Below, in pieces: positions 7,214 through 14,754 of a DNA stretch of 18,221 nucleotides; positions within the stretch are counted from its first letter, which is position 1, and each line of letters begins with the position of its first letter. Source of the DNA: an uncultured Wenzhouxiangella sp. (GTDB taxonomy: Bacteria; Pseudomonadota; Gammaproteobacteria; Xanthomonadales; Wenzhouxiangellaceae). The position numbers were made by a program, and so were the translations under genes. The DNA lies in assembly GCA_937876395.1 (NCBI GenBank), contig CALEIM010000012.1, forward strand, positions 1 through 18,221, written 5' to 3'. The notes below the pieces were generated by a model. The model was given only the letters and a program-made list of their open reading frames with translations, did not search any database and was not told where the DNA came from.

Positions 7214-7224
7214 TTTACTACCCC

Positions 7225-8598
<1,374 letters not shown>

Positions 8599-8634
8599 CG
8601 AGAATAAAACCATTGATGCAGATGCCAGCCCGCC

Positions 8635-8664
8635 ACGATAGCCGATCCGGACGTAGGTGGGCAA
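8635..8664 (-). promoter_or_regulatory. Weak promoter candidate for cbs
   Basis: On the minus strand TTGCCC (8659-8664), an 18-base spacer and TATCGT (8635-8640) lie between the ydcH terminator and the cbs start. The match is modest. The main support is position: the upstream terminator implies that cbs needs its own promoter here. Confidence 0.25.
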
Positions 8665-8683
8665 GCGGTAACAGTGTCCTGAA

Positions 8684-8713
8684 AAGCACAGCGCCCGGTC
8701 GTCGACCGGGCGC
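8684..8713 (-). terminator. Intrinsic terminator of ydcH
   Basis: A perfect 10-bp stem, GCGCCCGGTC / GACCGGGCGC, with a 3-base loop (8691-8713) is followed on the minus strand by TGTGCTTTTC. It begins about 28 bases past the ydcH stop and separates ydcH from cbs. Confidence 0.75.
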
Positions 8714-8741
8714 CCATGCTTTGAAATACGGGTGGCGGCCC

Positions 8742-8960
8742 TCAGGCGGCCTGGCTCTGTTCCATTATTCGGGTCAGTTTGTCTTTGGCAAACAGCTTTT
8801 CACGCTTGAGCTGATTGAGTGCGAGATTTTCCATCGGAGCGGTTCCATACTCGGCCGCAAGTACCCTTTTTTCAAGCTGCTGGTGGCGATTGTAGAGGCG
8901 GCGGAACTCCTCGTTGCTCTTGAGCATGACTTCCATCTGTTCCTTCCGGTTTTCGAACAT
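8742..8960 (-). CDS. YdcH family (DUF465) small coiled-coil protein
   Basis: The protein has 72 residues with the family pattern: a short N-terminal helix, then KSNEEFRRLYNRHQQLEKRV and LNQLKREKLFAKDKLTRIM. The 'F..L...H..L...V' and 'L..LK.EKL..KD.L' signatures are those of the DUF465/YdcH family, which forms a helical hairpin. The molecular role is not established. The start at 8960 is supported by AAGGAG 7 bases upstream (8968-8973). It is flanked by terminators on both sides (9017-9050 upstream, 8684-8713 downstream), so it is a single-gene unit or is reached only by read-through of the upstream terminator. Confidence 0.9.
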   Translation of the reverse strand: MFENRKEQMEVMLKSNEEFRRLYNRHQQLEKRVLAAEYGTAPMENLALNQLKREKLFAKDKLTRIMEQSQAA

Positions 8961-8997
8961 GAGCAGACTCCTTGTCCTACGGGTTTTTCAGTGGTCG

Positions 8998-9016
8998 GCG
9001 CCTTTTCTCAAGGCGC
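8998..9016. other. Hairpin upstream of ydcH
   Basis: A perfect 7-bp stem, GCGCCTT / AAGGCGC, with a 5-base loop sits between the strong terminator and the ydcH ribosome binding site. On the minus strand it follows the terminator's T run directly, so it is probably not part of that terminator. Its role is unknown. Confidence 0.4.
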
Positions 9017-9050
9017 AAAAAACAACGGGCCGCACTGAGGCGGCCCGTTG
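9017..9050 (-). terminator. Very strong intrinsic terminator
   Basis: A perfect 11-bp stem, CAACGGGCCGC / GCGGCCCGTTG, with a 6-base loop (9023-9050) is followed immediately on the minus strand by six T residues (9017-9022). It ends transcripts coming from the OmpA-like operon and from the small-RNA promoter at 9160-9188. Confidence 0.88.
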
Positions 9051-9153
9051 GGGAGCGGGTGATTTGGCTGCGGCACCGCAGAGGCTCCGGCTGTAGAACC
9101 GGTTCCACGGCGCTGTGTGTGCGTCGAGCGGATCGCTCGATGAACTTGCCATG
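9017..9153 (-). ncRNA. Candidate small RNA, about 135 nt
   Basis: The interval is bracketed by a promoter candidate (9160-9188) and the strong terminator (9017-9050). Between them are two more hairpins on the minus strand: CGAGCG-ATC-CGCTCG near the 5' end (9125-9139) and CTGCGGTGCCGCAG near 9068-9081. The self-complementary GAACCGGTTC occurs near 9098-9107. The only reading frame, from an ATG at 9152, runs through the terminator without a stop, so coding is unlikely. It could be a free-standing small RNA, a 3'-UTR-derived RNA of the OmpA-like operon, or the leader of ydcH. It matches none of the small-RNA families I can recall (6S, 4.5S, tmRNA, RNase P). Confidence 0.4.
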
Positions 9154-9159
9154 CTGTCA

Positions 9160-9188
9160 GTTATAGCGCTTATCCTCGTTCAGTACAA
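9160..9188 (-). promoter_or_regulatory. Candidate sigma70 promoter of the small RNA
   Basis: On the minus strand TTGTAC (9183-9188) and TATAAC (9160-9165) are separated by exactly 17 bases. The -10 box matches the consensus at 5/6 and the -35 box only at its first three bases. The expected transcript start is near 9153. Confidence 0.45.
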
Positions 9189-9219
9189 GGGCGGAGGAGA
9201 AATGGCTCAGGTCGGCGGG

Positions 9220-10206
9220 TCAGCCGTTGAGCAAGATCACGTCGACGCGGCGATTCTGGCTGCGGCCTTCAGTTGTTTCATTGCTGGCTATCGGGAAGTC
9301 CGGCCCCATGCCAACCGCCTGGATGCGCTCGGAACTGATGCCCTTTTCCACCAGGGCGTCGCGCACGGATTCGGCGCGCAGGCGCGAGATGCGCATATTG
9401 GCGGACGTTGAGCCGGTCGAGTCGGTATGGCCCTCGATGCGAATGCGCTTGTCAGGTTCGGAAGCCATCAGCTCGACGACGTCATCCAGACCGACGCGCG
9501 CACCGGCTTGAAGGTGGGTCTCGCCGGTGGCGAACAGCACATCACCGAGCGTGACCACCACGCCGCGGTCGGTTTCGCGCAGTTCGAGGTAGTCAAGCCG
9601 GCGGCGCAGTGACTCGGCGGTTTCACTGGCCAGTTCGGCTTCGCGCCGGGCCAGTTCGATCTCGCTGGCCTGGGCCTCGGCCAGACGACGGGCGGCCTGG
9701 GCCTCTTCACGCGCTTCACCCTCGCGGCGGGCGGCTTCCTCGCGCAGTTCCTCGGCGGTCATGGCTTCAAGACGGCTGCGCTCGACTTGTTCCTGGGCCG
9801 CCTGGCTCTGACGCCAGGCCGTTTCAGCTTCGCTGCGGGCGCGTTCTACTTCCAGCCGGCTGGCGCGCAGCAAAAGCTGGGTGCGTTCGCTGTTGACCGC
9901 TTCGATCTCGTCCAGCGCCTGGGCGCGAAAGGCCTCGGCCCGGGCAATCTCCAGACGTTTGCTGGCCAGGTGGATGCGATGCCCCAACTCCGCTTCGGAC
10001 AGACCCTCGGCGCCGGCGGCGCGCACCGCGCGCTCAGCATCGGCCAGGGCCAGAGGTGCGCGGTCGGAAAGCGGCCGGTCGCTGCGAAATTCCTGCAGGT
10101 CGCTGCGCAGATTGCGCAGATCGGCATTCTCGCGGGGCGGCTGAACGGCGCAGGCGCTGAGCAGTATCAGCAGGGCGAGAAAAATGAGGAGCTGTGTCTT
10201 GTTCAT
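9220..10206 (-). CDS. OmpA-domain lipoprotein with long coiled coil
   Basis: A 328-residue exported lipoprotein. The signal peptide ends in the lipobox LSAC, with Cys19 lipidated, and is followed by Ala-Val-Gln, which suggests the outer membrane. Residues from about 25 to 210 form a DUF4398-like region merging into a long Glu/Arg/Ala-rich coiled coil. The C-terminal OmpA/MotB domain (about 215-328) has the peptidoglycan-binding pattern: RIRIEGHTDSTGSTSANMRI, SRLRAESVRDALV and the ending NRRVDVIL. It probably tethers the outer membrane to peptidoglycan across the periplasm. The ATG overlaps the stop of the upstream DUF4398 gene by one base (TGATG), so the two are translationally coupled and may act together. 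No terminator lies directly behind the stop; the next is at 9017-9050. Confidence 0.9.
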   Translation of the reverse strand: MNKTQLLIFLALLILLSACAVQPPRENADLRNLRSDLQEFRSDRPLSDRAPLALADAERAVRAAGAEGLSEAELGHRIHLASKRLEIARAEAFRAQALDEIEAVNSERTQLLLRASRLEVERARSEAETAWRQSQAAQEQVERSRLEAMTAEELREEAARREGEAREEAQAARRLAEAQASEIELARREAELASETAESLRRRLDYLELRETDRGVVVTLGDVLFATGETHLQAGARVGLDDVVELMASEPDKRIRIEGHTDSTGSTSANMRISRLRAESVRDALVEKGISSERIQAVGMGPDFPIASNETTEGRSQNRRVDVILLNG

Positions 10207-10598
10207 CAGCGCAGGATGTCCTGGCCGAACACTTCGCCGAGATCGGAGCGAATCTGTTCGAGTTCACGCTGCTTTTGCTGCAGCTCGGCCCGAGCCAGGG
10301 CGGCGCGGGTGCGGGCGAAGGCAAGCTGGGCTTCCAGTTCGGCCTGTTCGGCCAGACGGCGGGCGTCGTCTTCGCGTTCGTTTTCGAGCGCTATTTCGGC
10401 CGAGCGCAGGCGTTCGTTGGCAAAGCGCAACTCGAGCGGGGCGTATTCGCGGGCTTCGGCGGCTTCGGCTTGGGCTATGGCCTGACGGGCATTGTCGAGC
10501 ATGCGCGGGTCGGGCGGCGTGGTGGCGCAGGCGGCGATCAGCAGCACTATGGCGGCTGCCAGGGCGGCCTGGACTGATTGTAATTTCTTGTTATTCAC
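10206..10598 (-). CDS. DUF4398-type lipoprotein
   Basis: The protein has 130 residues from a GTG start, with a signal peptide containing two Lys (residues 4-5), a hydrophobic core and the lipobox IAAC (Cys24). The mature part is a Glu/Arg/Ala-rich helical region (RMLDNARQAIAQAEAAEARE, then ELRFANERLRSAEIALE) that looks like DUF4398, a domain usually found just ahead of OmpA-type genes. The GTG at 10598 is chosen because it gives a compact lipoprotein signal; Met codons further upstream lie inside maiA and would add about 23-34 unlikely residues. There is no clear Shine-Dalgarno. It lies 34 bases behind maiA on the same strand and is coupled to the OmpA-like gene. It is probably a periplasmic partner or paralogue of that protein's N-terminal region. 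Confidence 0.82.
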   Translation of the reverse strand: MNNKKLQSVQAALAAAIVLLIAACATTPPDPRMLDNARQAIAQAEAAEAREYAPLELRFANERLRSAEIALENEREDDARRLAEQAELEAQLAFARTRAALARAELQQKQRELEQIRSDLGEVFGQDILR

Positions 10599-10632
10599 GT
10601 GGCGTCGGGCTCGGTAATCGCTTGGGAAGCCC

Positions 10633-11313
10633 TTACTGGGCGTCGGGCTGGTTTTCAGGCATGGCATCACGCACAGCGGGCAGTGATTCGAGTGCTGCAC
10701 AGATGCGACGAATCGTCGGCATGGAGCTCAAGTCACAGCTGAATCTATCCGCATTATAGACCTGTGGCAACAGACAGCAATCGGCCATGCCGGGTTCATC
10801 GCCGTGGCAGTAGCGGCCGGTCAGCGGGTTGTCGAGCAGACGCTCGACGGCGGCCAGGCCGGCCTCGGTCCAGTGGCGATACCAGGCCAGCCGGGCCTGG
10901 TCGTCCAGGCCGGCGGTGGAGGTCAGGTATTTCAGCACTCTGAGATTGTTCAGCGGGTGGATGTCGCAGGCAATCGCATGCGCCATGGCGCGCACTCGCG
11001 CCCGGCCGGCGCTGTCAGCCGGCAGCAGGGGCGGGGCGGGGTGGCGCTCTTCCAGATACTCCAGCATGGCCAGCGACTGGGTGATGACGGTGTCACCGTC
11101 GACCAGGGTGGGTACGAGCTGCTGTGGGTTGAGCGCCGTGTAGTCCGGCGTAAACTGCTGGCCGCCGTCGTGGACCAGGTGAACGGGCTCAAGCCGGTAG
11201 TCCAGGCTCTTGAAATTGAGCGCCATGCGCACCCGGTAGCTGGCCGAGGAGCGCCAGTACGAATACAGCGCCAGGCCGGAATCCGCATTCGGCAGGCGGG
11301 TCGAATCGATCAT
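10633..11313 (-). CDS. maiA: Maleylacetoacetate isomerase
   Basis: A zeta-class glutathione transferase, 226 aa. It isomerises 4-maleylacetoacetate to 4-fumarylacetoacetate, the step between homogentisate dioxygenase and fumarylacetoacetase. The N-terminal thioredoxin-like domain has LYSYWRSSASYRVRMALN, close to the zeta signature SSCSxRVR. The usual cysteine of SSCS is alanine here; the catalytic serine is expected to be the first of the pair. NPQQLVPTL and ITQSLAMLEYLEE form the glutathione site. The C-terminal helical domain carries ACDIHPLNNLRVLKYL and CHGDEPGMADCCLLPQV. The ATG overlaps the stop of fahA by four bases (ATGA). It is the last gene of the tyrosine catabolism operon. Confidence 0.93.
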   Translation of the reverse strand: MIDSTRLPNADSGLALYSYWRSSASYRVRMALNFKSLDYRLEPVHLVHDGGQQFTPDYTALNPQQLVPTLVDGDTVITQSLAMLEYLEERHPAPPLLPADSAGRARVRAMAHAIACDIHPLNNLRVLKYLTSTAGLDDQARLAWYRHWTEAGLAAVERLLDNPLTGRYCHGDEPGMADCCLLPQVYNADRFSCDLSSMPTIRRICAALESLPAVRDAMPENQPDAQ

Positions 11314-12302
11314 GAACGGCGCTGGTACTGGACGACCTGCTGTTCGATGGCACCGAAGATGGAATCGCCGCTGGCGGACTTCATTTCGACGCGGACCATG
11401 TCACCAAACTGCAGAAACGGCGTTTCGGGCTGACCGTTGGCGATGATTTCAAGCATGCGTTTTTCGGCCAGGCAGGAGGCTCCGCGGCCCGTGTCCTGAT
11501 TGGCAACGGTGCCCGAGCCGATCAGCGTGCCGGCACCCAGCGGACGGCTTTTGGCCGCGTGGGCGATCAGCTCGGCAAAGCTGAACTGCATGTCCTCGCC
11601 GGCCTCGGGCTGGCCGAACAATTCGCCGTTCAGATGAGTCAGCAGCGGCAGCTTGAGTTTGCTGTCTTGCCAGGCGTCACCGAGCTCATCGGGAGTCACG
11701 ACCACCGGTGCCAGCGCCGAGCGCGGCTTGGACTGCAGAAAGCCGAAGCCCTTGGCCAGTTCGCCGGGAATCAGGTTTCTGAGCGAAACATCGTTGAGGA
11801 TGGTGACGAGCTGGATATGCTCGGCGCACTCTTCGGCCGGGGTGCCCATCGGTACATCATCGGTAATGACGCCAATTTCGGATTCGAAATCGATGCCCCA
11901 CTCGGTGCTGGCCATGGTGATCGGCTCAAGCGGTGCGAGAAACCCGTCGGAGACGGCCTGGTACATCAGCGGGTCGGTAAAAAAGCTTTCCGGAACTTCG
12001 GCACCGCGGGCCTTGCGTACGCGCTCGACGTGCGGCAGATAAGCCGAGCCATCGCAGAACTGAAAGCAGCGCGGCAGCGGCGCGGCCAGGGAGTGAATAT
12101 CCAGCCTGAAGCTGCCTTCGGCCGTGCCGGCCATCAGCTCGTCAAACAGACTGGCCAGGCGCGGTGCTGCGGTGTCCCAGCTATCGAGCGCAGCCTGCAG
12201 CGTCGGTGCAATGTCGGTGGCCACAACGGCATGGCTGAGGTCGCGGCTGACGACGATCAGGGTGCCGTCCCGACCGCCTTCCTTGAGGGTTGCCAGTTTC
12301 AT
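11310..12302 (-). CDS. fahA: Fumarylacetoacetate hydrolase
   Basis: This enzyme cleaves fumarylacetoacetate to fumarate and acetoacetate, the last step of tyrosine breakdown. It has 330 residues with the FAH fold. Visible landmarks are the metal-binding acidic cluster in WGIDFESEIGVITDDV, LNDVSLRNLIPGELAKGFGF, the glycine-rich GAGTLIGSGTVANQD and the C-terminal QFGDMVRVEM typical of the FAH superfamily. Its N-terminus (MKLATLKEGGRDGTLIVVSR) matches the short bacterial branch. The ATG at 12302 is preferred because this N-terminus is conserved in the branch and it follows the hmgA stop by four bases. An upstream start would overlap hmgA. It is coupled to maiA by an ATGA overlap. Confidence 0.94.
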   Translation of the reverse strand: MKLATLKEGGRDGTLIVVSRDLSHAVVATDIAPTLQAALDSWDTAAPRLASLFDELMAGTAEGSFRLDIHSLAAPLPRCFQFCDGSAYLPHVERVRKARGAEVPESFFTDPLMYQAVSDGFLAPLEPITMASTEWGIDFESEIGVITDDVPMGTPAEECAEHIQLVTILNDVSLRNLIPGELAKGFGFLQSKPRSALAPVVVTPDELGDAWQDSKLKLPLLTHLNGELFGQPEAGEDMQFSFAELIAHAAKSRPLGAGTLIGSGTVANQDTGRGASCLAEKRMLEIIANGQPETPFLQFGDMVRVEMKSASGDSIFGAIEQQVVQYQRRS

Positions 12303-12306
12303 GATT

Positions 12307-13428
12307 TCAGGGTTTCCAGCTATTGACGTATTCGGTCCACTCGATTTTCTCGGCATCGGCTGTGACGTCGAGAGCGTCGCGGGTATCGAGCATGACAGCG
12401 ACTTCTTCGGTGGCGTTCGTTTTCGGCGTGAAGGCGTTGTTCATGGCCTTGGGATGCGGGCCATGAGTGAAACCGCAGGGGTGGTGGGTGATCATGCCCG
12501 CCTCGATGTTGTCGCGCGAGAAGAAATCGCCGGCGTGATAGAACAGCACCTCGTCGAAGTCGTCATTGTTGTGAAAAAACGGCACCTTGAGTGCATCCTC
12601 GCTGGATTCAAACGGGCGCGGCGTAAAGGTGCAGACAACGAAGCGGTTGGCGATGAAGGTAGTGTGCGCCGAAGGCGGCAGATGATAGCGGTGGCTCATC
12701 AGCGGGCGGATGTCGCGCCAGTTGATGCGCACCGGCATCAGATCGCCTTTCCAGCCCACCGCGTCGAGCGGATTGAATGGGAAGATGACGGTCGAGATCT
12801 GCTGGCGGCGCTTGATTCGGACCTGCCATTCATCCTCGCCCTGCTGAGCCAGAAAGGCCTCGTTGATCTGCGGGGTGTCGAGCATGGCCGGGTCGAAAAT
12901 GGCGTGCGGGCCGACCAGGCCCTTGTCGGGCAGCATGTAGCTGGAGTTGGTCGCTTCGATGAGCAGCATTTCCACCGGGCCATCGGATTCGATGCGCCAC
13001 ATGGTGCCGCGCGGCAGCATGATGTAGTCGCCGTCACGGAAGGGCAGATGGCCGAAGTCGCAGAACAGATCGCCCGAGCCGTTGTGGATGAACAGCAGTT
13101 CATCGCCGTCGCCGTTGCGCACCAGGTGGTCCATGCGTCCGCTGGAGTGCCAGTAGCGCATGCGGCAGTGCGCGTTGGAAAGTAATTCCGAAGCCTGCCA
13201 GGGTGAGGCCAGGCCATGATCCAGCTTGCGGGTATTGAATGCGCGCGGCTGCAGCGGGCCTTCGAAATCGTTCCAGCTGGTGGGCATATGGCGGTGATAG
13301 AAGTGCGTGGCCGGGCCGAAGAAGCCCTCCTTGCCCATCTCGCGCTCGTAAGTCCCTTCGGGCAGGTTGACGTGCGCCTGGCGGCTGGCCTTGCCTTCAA
13401 TCTTGGAATGAGAAATCCATTTCTTCAT
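12307..13428 (-). CDS. hmgA: Homogentisate 1,2-dioxygenase
   Basis: This iron enzyme opens the aromatic ring of homogentisate to give maleylacetoacetate. At 373 residues it is of the shorter bacterial type (about 440 in Pseudomonas and animals). It has a cupin-like core with GDGDELLFIHNGSGDLFCDFG and FRDGDYIMLPRGTMWRIE. The metal-site motif HHPCGFTHGPHPKAMNNA begins at His315, with DDFDEVLFYHAGDFF just before it. The start is supported by GGAG six bases ahead of the ATG. It is followed four bases later by fahA. A 140-base gap holding an inverted repeat separates it from hpd upstream. Because of its shorter length, a related dioxygenase substrate is possible, but the operon makes homogentisate by far the best call. 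Confidence 0.92.
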   Translation of the reverse strand: MKKWISHSKIEGKASRQAHVNLPEGTYEREMGKEGFFGPATHFYHRHMPTSWNDFEGPLQPRAFNTRKLDHGLASPWQASELLSNAHCRMRYWHSSGRMDHLVRNGDGDELLFIHNGSGDLFCDFGHLPFRDGDYIMLPRGTMWRIESDGPVEMLLIEATNSSYMLPDKGLVGPHAIFDPAMLDTPQINEAFLAQQGEDEWQVRIKRRQQISTVIFPFNPLDAVGWKGDLMPVRINWRDIRPLMSHRYHLPPSAHTTFIANRFVVCTFTPRPFESSEDALKVPFFHNNDDFDEVLFYHAGDFFSRDNIEAGMITHHPCGFTHGPHPKAMNNAFTPKTNATEEVAVMLDTRDALDVTADAEKIEWTEYVNSWKP

Positions 13429-13474
13429 CTTTGTCTCCGCTCGGTGTGGGAGCGTTGTCTGGTCTCGGTATGGA

Positions 13475-13555
13475 AACCACGAAGTTCACGAAGATCCATG
13501 AATTGAAAAAGTCTCATTGCTGGTTTTCCTCGCGATCTTCGTGTCCTTCGTGGTT
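13475..13555. repeat. Inverted repeat of the 'accacgaag' type
   Basis: The left arm at 13475-13496 (starts AACCACGAAGTTCACGAAG) and the right arm at 13534-13555 (ends TCGTGTCCTTCGTGGTT) pair at 20 of 22 positions, around a 37-base loop. The wording (accacgaag...cacgaag) is that of a dispersed intergenic repeat I recall from several bacterial phyla, often mis-annotated as short proteins containing 'TTKFTK'. It lies inside the tyrosine operon between hpd and hmgA, so the mRNA would form a long hairpin there. Confidence 0.7.
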
Positions 13556-13568
13556 GGATATCCGTCCC

Positions 13569-14615
13569 TCAAAGCACCCCGCGCTTTTCCTGGTCGCGTT
13601 CGATGGCCTCGAACAGAGCCTGGAAGTTGCCGTCACCAAAGCCGTCGTTGCCCTTGCGCTGAATCACCTCGAAGAAGATCGGGCCGATATTGGTCTGGGT
13701 GAAGATCTGCAAGAGCTGCAGATTGGGGTTGTCGGATTCGGCGTCGATCAGGATCTTGTTCTTGCGCATACGTTCGACGTCTTCACCATGGTTGGGGATG
13801 CGTTCGTCGATGACGTCGAAGTAAGTGTCGGGCGTGTCGAGAAACTCGATGCCGTTGGCGCGCAGAGCTTCGACGGTTTCGTACATGTTATCGGTGTAGA
13901 GCGCGATGTGCTGAACGCCTTCGCCCTGGTATTCATTCAGATACTCGTTGATCTGGCTTTTGGAATCGCTCGATTCGTTGATCGGAATGGCAATCCTGGC
14001 ATTGGGGCCCATCATCGCCTGCGAGCGCAGGCCGGTGGCCTTGCCCTTGATGTCGAAGTACTTGCGCTCGTAGAAACTGAACAGCTTGGTGTAGAACTCC
14101 GACCACTGCCCCATGTTGCCTTCGTAGACGTTGTGGGTGAGATGGTCGATGAAGTTCATGCCCACGCCCCGGGGATGGCGCTCAACGCCGGGCTCGAAGT
14201 CGAAGTGGCGGTCCAGATCGGACTCGCTGCCGGTCAGATACAGCACCGAGCCGCCGATGCCCTCGATGCGCGGCACGTCGATAGGCAGGGTATCGGCCTT
14301 GTTGGCGAAGTCCTTTGCGCCGTTGGCGAGCACGCTCTTGTGAGCGGCGGCCGGGTCGTCGACGCGCAGGGCAAAGCCGGTGCAGCACGGCCCGTGGGCG
14401 GCGGCGAACTCGCTGGCGAAGGAATCTTTCGTTTCGTTGACCAGGAAGTTCATCCCGCCCTGGCTGTAGAGCGTGACCGGCTGCGTCTTGTGGCGGCCCA
14501 CGGCGGTGAAGCCGAGCTTCTGAAACAGATCGTGCAGTAGCGCCGGATCCGGTGCGGCATATTCGATGAATTCAAACTGCTCGACACCGAGCGGATTGGG
14601 GCGGGACTGCGTCAT
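13569..14615 (-). CDS. hpd: 4-hydroxyphenylpyruvate dioxygenase
   Basis: This Fe(II) enzyme converts 4-hydroxyphenylpyruvate to homogentisate. It has 348 residues and two vicinal-oxygen-chelate domains. All three iron ligands can be placed: His161 in IDHLTHNVYEG, His236 in GEGVQHIALYTDN and Glu316 in GPIFFEVIQRKG, closely matching the spacing in the Pseudomonas enzyme (161, 240, 322). The C-terminal GNDGFGDGNFQALFEAIERD motif, which forms the active-site gate, is intact. The ATG at 14615 is chosen because AAGGAG lies 8 bases upstream (14624-14629); an ATG 11 codons earlier lacks this. It is the first gene of hpd-hmgA-fahA-maiA and is read from the operator-covered promoter at 14706-14734. Confidence 0.96.
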   Translation of the reverse strand: MTQSRPNPLGVEQFEFIEYAAPDPALLHDLFQKLGFTAVGRHKTQPVTLYSQGGMNFLVNETKDSFASEFAAAHGPCCTGFALRVDDPAAAHKSVLANGAKDFANKADTLPIDVPRIEGIGGSVLYLTGSESDLDRHFDFEPGVERHPRGVGMNFIDHLTHNVYEGNMGQWSEFYTKLFSFYERKYFDIKGKATGLRSQAMMGPNARIAIPINESSDSKSQINEYLNEYQGEGVQHIALYTDNMYETVEALRANGIEFLDTPDTYFDVIDERIPNHGEDVERMRKNKILIDAESDNPNLQLLQIFTQTNIGPIFFEVIQRKGNDGFGDGNFQALFEAIERDQEKRGVL

Positions 14616-14705
14616 GATGCTAACTCCTTGAGAAATCGGGATTGACAATCCGAAGAAACGCGCCGGTGCGCTGACGCCCGGCGGCGGACTTGCCGAACAG
14701 TTACG

Positions 14706-14734
14706 ATATTAGTTACATTTGCAACTGTTTTCAA
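14706..14734 (-). promoter_or_regulatory. Sigma70 promoter of the hpd operon
   Basis: On the minus strand TTGAAA (14729-14734; 5/6 of consensus) and TAATAT (14706-14711; 4/6) are exactly 17 bases apart. This would start transcription about 85 bases ahead of hpd. The spacer is filled by the palindrome at 14711-14726, so a bound regulator would block polymerase. Confidence 0.6.
14711..14726. promoter_or_regulatory. Candidate operator for the divergent MarR regulator
   Basis: AGTTACATTTGCAACT is an imperfect palindrome: six of eight base pairs are symmetric, pattern AGTTnCAnnTGnAACT. A further AGTTAC direct copy lies at 14699-14704, 12 bases upstream and about one helical turn away. The position between hpd and the MarR gene, over the hpd promoter spacer, is the classic place for a MarR repressor site. 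Which protein binds it is inference. Confidence 0.55.
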
Positions 14735-14754
14735 GATGCCGGGACCTGCAAGCG

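Noticed and set aside
9017..9152. A minus-strand small protein starting at the ATG at 9152
   Set aside because: The frame has no stop before the terminator and passes through its stem and T run, so it cannot be a complete message. The region is better read as RNA.
9115..9411. A plus-strand frame with GGAGGAG before an ATG at 9202
   Set aside because: The ribosome-binding-like sequence is well placed, but the frame soon enters the antisense of the OmpA domain and ends there without features.
10601..10649. Direct repeat GGCGTCGGGCT at 10601-10611 and 10639-10649
   Set aside because: It is only 11 bases in GC-rich sequence around the maiA stop; most likely chance or a trivial duplication.
12124..13185. 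A 353-residue plus-strand frame across fahA and hmgA
   Set aside because: It is antisense to two clear enzymes and has no recognisable motif.
13431..14540. A 369-residue plus-strand frame beginning in the inverted repeat and running antisense to hpd
   Set aside because: Its N-terminus (METTKFTKIHE) is the usual translation artefact of the accacgaag repeat, and the rest mirrors hpd.
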